Shown here: positions 59,738 to 64,000 of the stretch, piece after piece
Layout of the letters: each line of letters begins with the position of its first letter
Position numbering within the stretch: the stretch's first letter is position 1
Position numbers and translations under genes: made by a program
Source: JBEBVQ01 sp964527735
GTDB taxonomy: Bacteria; Bacteroidota; Bacteroidia; Chitinophagales; Chitinophagaceae
Direction of reading: 5' to 3'
DNA: 64,000 bases
Assembly (NCBI GenBank): GCA_964527735.1
Contig: CAZGPG010000003.1
Location: 208,608 to 272,607, forward strand
Notes under the pieces: generated by a model
What the model saw: the letters and a program-made list of their open reading frames with translations, nothing else
Databases searched by the model: none
Told to the model about the DNA's origin: nothing

Positions 59738-60394
59738 ATGCTTATGACGACTTACGACCAAATCTTTGAAAACAACCGGAAATGGGTGGAGCAACGGATT
59801 GCTGAAAACCCTGCTTATTTTGAAGAGATTGCAAAAGATCAATCTCCCGATTACCTTTATATTGGATGCTCGGACAGCCGTGTCCCTGCAAACGATATTA
59901 CAGGCCTGGCGCCGGGAGAGTTGTTTGTGCACCGCAATATTGCCAACCTGGTCAATAATATTGATCTGAATGTAGTGAGTGTAGTCAACTATGCGGTAAA
60001 ATACCTGGATGTAAAACATATTATCATTTGCGGGCATTACAATTGCGGAGGGGTGAAAGCCGCCATGACGCCCAAGAACATGGGTATCCTTAACCCCTGG
60101 CTGCGCAGCATCCGCGATGTGTACCGGTTGCACCAGGCCGAACTGGATGCGATACAGGACGAGCATGCCCGTTATAACCGGCTGGTGGAGCTGAATGTCC
60201 AGGAGCAGTGCGTTAACGTCATCAAAATGGCAGTAGTGCAGGAAATGTATGAAGATAAGGGGTACCCGGTTGTACATGGCTGGGTTTTTGACATGCACAA
60301 TGGCATGCTGAAAGACCTGGAAATAGATTTCAAAAAAGAGCTCCGGCATATCCAGGAAATATATGATATTACAGGTAATAAGAGGATGGTGTAA
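59738..60394 (+). CDS. Beta-class carbonic anhydrase
   Basis: 218 residues from ATG 59738; an ATG two codons later is equally possible, and the longer frame from TTG 59687 adds an unlikely 17-residue leader. It interconverts CO2 and bicarbonate. Zinc ligands and active site: Cys and Asp in IGCSDSRVPA, then His and Cys in ICGHYNCGGVKAA. ELFVHRNIANLV and VVNYAVKYLDVKHI are typical of the family, as is the end VHGWVFDMHNGMLKDL. It stands alone, with an AATGTG-word palindrome 27 bases after the stop. Confidence 0.95.
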   Translation: MLMTTYDQIFENNRKWVEQRIAENPAYFEEIAKDQSPDYLYIGCSDSRVPANDITGLAPGELFVHRNIANLVNNIDLNVVSVVNYAVKYLDVKHIIICGHYNCGGVKAAMTPKNMGILNPWLRSIRDVYRLHQAELDAIQDEHARYNRLVELNVQEQCVNVIKMAVVQEMYEDKGYPVVHGWVFDMHNGMLKDLEIDFKKELRHIQEIYDITGNKRMV

Positions 60395-60421
60395 TTTGAC
60401 TAAACTTAAAACCATCAAATT

Positions 60422-60482
60422 AATGTGACGAATGTGGGAAATGTGATGACACATTCGTCACATTCAACACATTTGTCACATT
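60422..60482. terminator. AATGTG-word palindrome after carbonic anhydrase
   Basis: 28-base arms (60422-60449 and 60455-60482) match at 23 positions around a 5-base loop. It is the fourth member of the family and lies between two genes of the same direction. Confidence 0.8.
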
Positions 60483-60530
60483 GAATGAATGGATCGTGTA
60501 ATTTCGCCTGTGACCCGGCGCTGATTACTC

Positions 60531-61400
60531 ATGGTATATTACCTTTTACTCATTCTCCTATATCCGTTTTCCCTGTTGCCGTTGCGCATCCTCTATATCT
60601 TTTCGGATGTGGCATTCCTGTTTTTATATTATCTGCCGGGTTACAGGAAAGAACTGGTGCGGCGCAATCTCATGCAGGCTTTCCCGGAGAAGACGGCGGA
60701 TGAGATTGCACATATCATGCGTCTTTTTTACCGCAGTTTTGCAGACCAGTGGATTGAAACGCTGAAGCTGCTTTCGATATCTCCGAAAGAGCTGGGGAGA
60801 CGGGTTTCCGGTAATTGGGAAGTTTTCCGGGAGTTAAATGGCAGAAGGAAAAACACTTATGTACTGCTGGGGCATACCTTCAACTGGGAATGGGCCAATG
60901 TTGCCTGTCAGCACCAGGCGCCACAGCAGTTTGCCGGTGTGTATCTGCCGCTCACCAGCAAGCCGTTCGACCGCCTTATGCGTAAGATCCGCACCCGCGG
61001 CGGCGGGTGGCTGATTTCTATGAAAGCCTTGCGGGCAGGTCTCCTGCAGGTAAAAGATGTGCGTCATATCATCGGGATGATCGCCGACCAGAATCCTTCC
61101 GTAACGGAAGTGGCATTATGGCTGCCTTTTTTGAACCGGGATGCGCCGTTTTTTCGTGGTCCCGGGCAAATGGCAGTCCGGGCAAAGGGCGCTGTGGTGT
61201 TTGCCGGTATCCGGAAGGTAAAACGCGGCTATTATCACGTAACGCTCGAAACCGTTACGGAAGATGCCTCGCAGACTGCACCCGGAGAGATCATCCGGCA
61301 GTACGTGGCTTTTATGGAACGGCAGATCATCCTCCAGCCCGAAAACTGGCTCTGGAGCCATAACCGGTGGAAACATAAACATAATGAGCCAATTAGCTGA
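60531..61400 (+). CDS. Lysophospholipid / lipid A-type acyltransferase (LpxL/HtrB family)
   Basis: 289 residues with an N-terminal membrane anchor (about 2-38). The acyltransferase motif VLLGHTFNWEWANVA carries the catalytic His and the fifth-position Glu (HxxxxE pattern of LpxL-type enzymes). GVYLPLTSKPFDRLMRKIRT, MIADQNPS, FFRGPGQMAVRAKGAVVFAG and the family end PENWLWSHNRWKHKHNEP are also present. It should add a secondary acyl chain to lipid A or an ornithine-type lipid precursor at the inner membrane. The stop is followed by an ATTAGCTAAT-word palindrome. Confidence 0.9.
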   Translation: MVYYLLLILLYPFSLLPLRILYIFSDVAFLFLYYLPGYRKELVRRNLMQAFPEKTADEIAHIMRLFYRSFADQWIETLKLLSISPKELGRRVSGNWEVFRELNGRRKNTYVLLGHTFNWEWANVACQHQAPQQFAGVYLPLTSKPFDRLMRKIRTRGGGWLISMKALRAGLLQVKDVRHIIGMIADQNPSVTEVALWLPFLNRDAPFFRGPGQMAVRAKGAVVFAGIRKVKRGYYHVTLETVTEDASQTAPGEIIRQYVAFMERQIILQPENWLWSHNRWKHKHNEPIS

Positions 61401-61466
61401 TAAGCCGATTAGCTAATGATTCCCTCGCGACAGACATTAGCTAATCAGCTAATTACCATATTGGCT
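61384..61466. repeat. ATTAGCTAAT-word palindrome
   Basis: Inner stem GATTAGCTAATG (61407-61418) with CATTAGCTAATC (61435-61446). Outer words GAGCCAATTAGCTGAT and AGCTAATTACCATATTGGCT partly pair. The left arm covers the stop codon of the acyltransferase (AATTAGCTGA). Each word is also palindromic by itself. Confidence 0.7.
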
Positions 61467-61620
61467 AATAAAGACACTGTAATCATCTTTGTCAGTCTGC
61501 CTGACATTATTGCACAAATTACCGGTATGGTATATTTCTTGTCATAACCTTTGCACGCGTATGAGCATCATACGACAGATTCATTAACAATTTGTAACTT
61601 TTATATTAACGATACAAACT
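61467..61620 (+). promoter_or_regulatory. Leader region of dnaK
   Basis: Gene-free. It holds a possible promoter TTG (61510-61512)-N18-TATATTTC (61531-61538), a TTTGCA at 61550-61555 typical of -7 boxes, and a small hairpin CGTATGA-GCA-TCATACG (61558-61574). No CIRCE element (TTAGCACTC...GAGTGCTAA) is present, so HrcA control is not supported. Confidence 0.35.
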
Positions 61621-63528
61621 ATGGGAAAAATTATAGGCATTGACCTGGGTACGACCAACTCCTGCGTTTCTGTTATGGAAGGCAATGAGCCTGTGGTGAT
61701 CGCAAATGATGAAGGCCGCCGCACCACGCCTTCTGTAGTCGCATTTCTTAAAAACGGCGAACGTAAGGTCGGCGACCCGGCCAAACGCCAGGCCATTACC
61801 AACCCCACGAACACGATCATGTCCATAAAACGTTTTATGGGGCGTCGTTTTGATGAGATTGGTAATGAGATGACGCACAACTCGTACAAACTTGTAAAAG
61901 GGGAAAATAATACGCCCCGTGTAGATATTGATGGGCGCATGTACACGCCGCAGGAGATATCAGCGATGATCCTTCAGAAGATGAAGAAAACCGCAGAAGA
62001 ATTTCTCGGCCAGGATGTGAACGAAGCTGTGATCACGGTGCCCGCCTATTTTAATGACGCGCAGCGTCAGGCAACCAAGGAGGCCGGAGAGATCGCGGGC
62101 CTCAACGTGCGCCGCATCATCAACGAACCTACAGCCGCAGCGCTTGCATACGGTATGGACAAGCAGCATAAGGACAGCAAGATCGCTGTATTCGATCTTG
62201 GTGGCGGTACGTTCGATATTTCTATTCTCGAGCTGGGTGATGGTGTGTTTGAAGTGAAATCAACCAACGGGGATACGCACCTCGGTGGCGATGACTTCGA
62301 CAAAGTGGTCATGGACTGGCTGGCAGAAGAATTTAAAAAGGACGAAGCAGTAGACCTGCATAAAGACCCGATGGCATGGCAGCGCCTTAAGGAAGCATCC
62401 GAAAAGGCAAAGATCGAATTGTCATCCTCACAGGAAACGGAGATCAACCTGCCTTATATCACTGCCGTGGACGGCGCCCCGAAGCACCTCGTGCGCAAGC
62501 TTACCCGTGCAAAATTCGAGCAACTGGCCGACAGTCTCGTAGAGCGTACCCTGGAACCCTGCCGTAAGGCTTTGCAGGATGCGGGCCTGAGCACCGGCGA
62601 TATTGATGAAGTGATCCTCGTGGGCGGTTCTACCCGTATCCCGAAGATCCAGGAAGTGGTAGAAAAATTCTTCGGCAAGAAACCCAATAAAGGTGTGAAC
62701 CCGGATGAAGTGGTAGCCGTTGGCGCTGCGATCCAGGGTGGTGTACTTACCGGTGATGTAAAGGACGTATTGCTGCTCGACGTTACCCCGCTCAGCCTCG
62801 GTATCGAAACATACGGCGGTGTTATGACACGCCTGATCGAAAGCAATACCACCATCCCTACCAAGAAAAGCGAAACATTTTCTACTGCCAGCGACAACCA
62901 GCCGAGCGTTGAGATCAATGTGATACAAGGCGAGCGTCCCATGGCAAAAGATAATAAATCGCTTGGTCGCTTTATTCTTGATGGCATTCCTCCGGCGCCG
63001 CGCGGCGTGCCCCAGGTAGAAGTGATCTTCGATATTGACGCCAACGGTATCCTGAATGTAACGGCTAAGGATAAAGGAACCGGCAAGCAGCAGAATATCC
63101 GTATCGAAGCGGGCAGCGGTCTGAGCAAGGAAGAGATCGAAAGGATGAAGAACGAGGCTAAGGCTAATGAGGAAAGCGATAAACTGGTGCGTGAAAAAGT
63201 GGAGAAGATGAATATGGCAGACGGTCTTGTATTCAATACTGAAAAGCAATTAAAAGAATACGGAGACAAGATACCTGCTGATCAGAAGGCGATCATCGAA
63301 TCCGCCGTCACCAAACTGAAAGAGGCACATAAAGCTGAAGATCTTGAGGGCATTGACAAAGCTGCTGAAGAGTTGAATACTGCATGGCAGGCCGCCAGTC
63401 AGCATATCTACAATGCTCAGCAGCAACAACAGCCGGGCGGAGACGCTGCAGGTGGCGCTCAGCAGCAAACTACTGACAATGGCGGTGGCGATAATATCGC
63501 TGATGCGGAGTATGAAGAAGTAAAGTAA
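61621..63528 (+). CDS. dnaK: Molecular chaperone DnaK (Hsp70)
   Basis: 635 residues. This ATP-dependent chaperone helps fold and rescue proteins with DnaJ and GrpE. The ATPase domain shows GIDLGTTNSCVSVMEG, the phosphate-binding DLGGGTFDISIL and VILVGGSTRIPKIQ. The substrate domain has LLLDVTPLSLGIETYGGVM and NQPSVEINVIQGER. The C-terminal helical lid is followed by a Gln/Gly-rich linker and the end EYEEVK, the bacterial form of EEVD. The gene is alone; no grpE, dnaJ or hrcA is next to it. The last base of the stop is the first base of a perfect 30-bp hairpin. Confidence 0.98.
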   Translation: MGKIIGIDLGTTNSCVSVMEGNEPVVIANDEGRRTTPSVVAFLKNGERKVGDPAKRQAITNPTNTIMSIKRFMGRRFDEIGNEMTHNSYKLVKGENNTPRVDIDGRMYTPQEISAMILQKMKKTAEEFLGQDVNEAVITVPAYFNDAQRQATKEAGEIAGLNVRRIINEPTAAALAYGMDKQHKDSKIAVFDLGGGTFDISILELGDGVFEVKSTNGDTHLGGDDFDKVVMDWLAEEFKKDEAVDLHKDPMAWQRLKEASEKAKIELSSSQETEINLPYITAVDGAPKHLVRKLTRAKFEQLADSLVERTLEPCRKALQDAGLSTGDIDEVILVGGSTRIPKIQEVVEKFFGKKPNKGVNPDEVVAVGAAIQGGVLTGDVKDVLLLDVTPLSLGIETYGGVMTRLIESNTTIPTKKSETFSTASDNQPSVEINVIQGERPMAKDNKSLGRFILDGIPPAPRGVPQVEVIFDIDANGILNVTAKDKGTGKQQNIRIEAGSGLSKEEIERMKNEAKANEESDKLVREKVEKMNMADGLVFNTEKQLKEYGDKIPADQKAIIESAVTKLKEAHKAEDLEGIDKAAEELNTAWQAASQHIYNAQQQQQPGGDAAGGAQQQTTDNGGGDNIADAEYEEVK

Positions 63529-63595
63529 TTATGAATGATGAGTTATGAATGATGAATGGAGTGAAATTCATCATTCATAACTCATCATTCATAAT
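63528..63595. terminator. Perfect 30-bp hairpin at the dnaK stop codon
   Basis: Arms 63528-63557 and 63566-63595 are exact reverse complements; the arm is built from ATGAATGATGA and ATGAGTT words. The loop has 8 bases. It starts in the TAA of dnaK and belongs to the family at 38081 and 53969. Confidence 0.9.
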
Positions 63596-63654
63596 CACTA
63601 CTGTCCGGGGCAGTTTTAAGAGCACGTCTGTAACGTACAACCGTAGATTGTTTC
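63595..63654 (+). repeat. 60-base direct repeat, copy 1
   Basis: Matches 63941-64000 at 58 of 60 positions. It includes the left terminal repeat and the following subterminal 45 bases of the MITE-like element. Confidence 0.9.
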
Positions 63655-63932
63655 AGACATTTTTACAAACAGGGGGCCTGCTATTGTATACTCCAATGAG
63701 TTTCGCTCCGTAGGAGCGCCCCGTTTATAGAACGCAAGATATCCATAAAGACCACCCCGTAGGGGTGTCCCGTTTATGACCTACCGTATGAGGGTGATTA
63801 TTAACTACATATAGCATATCCAGCCCGAACAGGGAGGCACCTACGGAGCCGACGTGTGTTGTATTTGTTTGCTATAAACCGGCCGCTCCTACGGAGCAGA
63901 AGCATGCCTGATATTTTTCCCGGACAATAGTG
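63596..63932. mobile_element. MITE-like element with 14-bp terminal inverted repeats
   Basis: 337 bases bounded by CACTACTGTCCGGG (63596-63609) and CCCGGACAATAGTG (63919-63932), which are reverse complements with one mismatch. No credible gene lies inside. The interior holds four GTAGGAG-type palindromic units. A second copy of the left end begins at 63942 and runs off the window. No clear target duplication was found. Confidence 0.6.
63704..63898. repeat. Four GCTCCGTAGGAGC-type palindromic units
   Basis: Unit 1 at 63704-63730 (CGCTCCGTAGGAGCG, then CCCGTTTATAG), unit 2 at 63753-63778 (CACCCCGTAGGGGTG, then CCCGTTTATG), and units 3 and 4 in reverse orientation at 63826-63851 and 63872-63898. 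Each is a small hairpin with a GTA-centred loop and most carry a GTTTATAG-like tail. In units 1 and 2 the stem bases differ but pairing is kept. Confidence 0.75.
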
Positions 63933-63940
63933 CATAAAAA

Positions 63941-64000
63941 TCACCACTGTCCGGGGAAGTTTTAAGAGCACGTCTGTAACGTACAACCGTAGATTGTTTC
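63941..64000 (+). repeat. 60-base direct repeat, copy 2 (reaches window edge)
   Basis: Second copy, 58/60 identical to 63595-63654. It probably starts another copy of the same element, which continues past the window. Confidence 0.85.

Noticed and set aside
61401..61620. CIRCE/HrcA operator upstream of dnaK
   Set aside because: Neither half-site of the consensus is present; the only hairpin there is a different 7-bp stem.
62428..63269. Two overlapping 271-273-codon frames opposite dnaK
   Set aside because: A known artefact of conserved dnaK codon use; no start context or domain.
63801..63986. 61-codon frame in the MITE-like element
   Set aside because: It runs across palindromic units and a terminal repeat; no domain or leader signal.
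1..64000. tRNA or rRNA genes
   Set aside because: No cloverleaf with a GGTTCGAATC-like arm and no conserved rRNA stretch was recognised in intergenic sequence.

Overview
The window looks like a chromosome segment of a Bacteroidota bacterium, most likely a Chitinophaga-like member of the Chitinophagaceae. The signs are many type IX secretion (T9SS) C-terminal sorting domains of type A and type B, TPR-bearing hybrid-looking sensor kinases paired with NarL-type regulators, a type III glutamine synthetase, a fused SpmA/SpmB protein, a kynurenine 3-monooxygenase, promoters of the TTTG-N19-TAnnTTTG type and almost no Shine-Dalgarno sequences. No rRNA, tRNA or CRISPR array was seen.

Layout. 0-4.5 kb: a two-component pair (regulator cut by the window edge) divergent from a seven-repeat SBBP surface protein. 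4.5-11 kb: housekeeping genes (DNA polymerase I, a YiiX-like hydrolase, a small lipoprotein, SpmAB, a Crp/Fnr regulator). 11-20.5 kb: a surface-fibre locus with a 1.9 kilo-residue protein built of YadA-head-like repeats and closed by a phage-type Peptidase_S74 chaperone domain, followed with overlapping stop/start codons by a phage-type ORF6N protein. 20.5-27.3 kb (minus strand): recJ, kmo, a Bro-N protein and a two-component pair. 27.3-54.2 kb: a large accessory block of T9SS cargo (RCC1, SBBP, Ig-like type B, VCBS/UnbV and Fib_succ proteins), two more two-component pairs and several gene fragments. 54.2-64 kb: glutamine synthetase, a phosphopantetheinyl transferase, an FAH-family hydrolase, a flavin reductase, a DUF1801 protein, carbonic anhydrase, a lipid A-type acyltransferase and DnaK, ending in a MITE-like element.

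How the genes fit together. Four two-component systems each stand back to back with a gene for a T9SS-exported surface protein (about 2.1, 27.3, 39.6 and 46.3 kb). This repeated sensor-plus-cargo arrangement suggests each system controls the surface protein it faces. The cassette 'type B Ig protein + VCBS/UnbV protein' is present twice (31.5-36.3 and 49.2-53.6 kb), and broken copies of the same families lie beside each copy (36.4 and 53.6-54.2 kb), so the block is growing and decaying by duplication and recombination.

The other striking feature is a set of long imperfect palindromes made of repeated short words (AATGTGNNN, ATGAGTTATGAATGATGA, GGGATGAGG, ATTAGCTGAT). They sit at gene 3' ends, and the outer end of an arm often runs into the stop codon of the adjoining gene. 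They may be mobile bidirectional terminators. Together with the fibre locus and the module pattern, they are the best candidates here for something not yet described.
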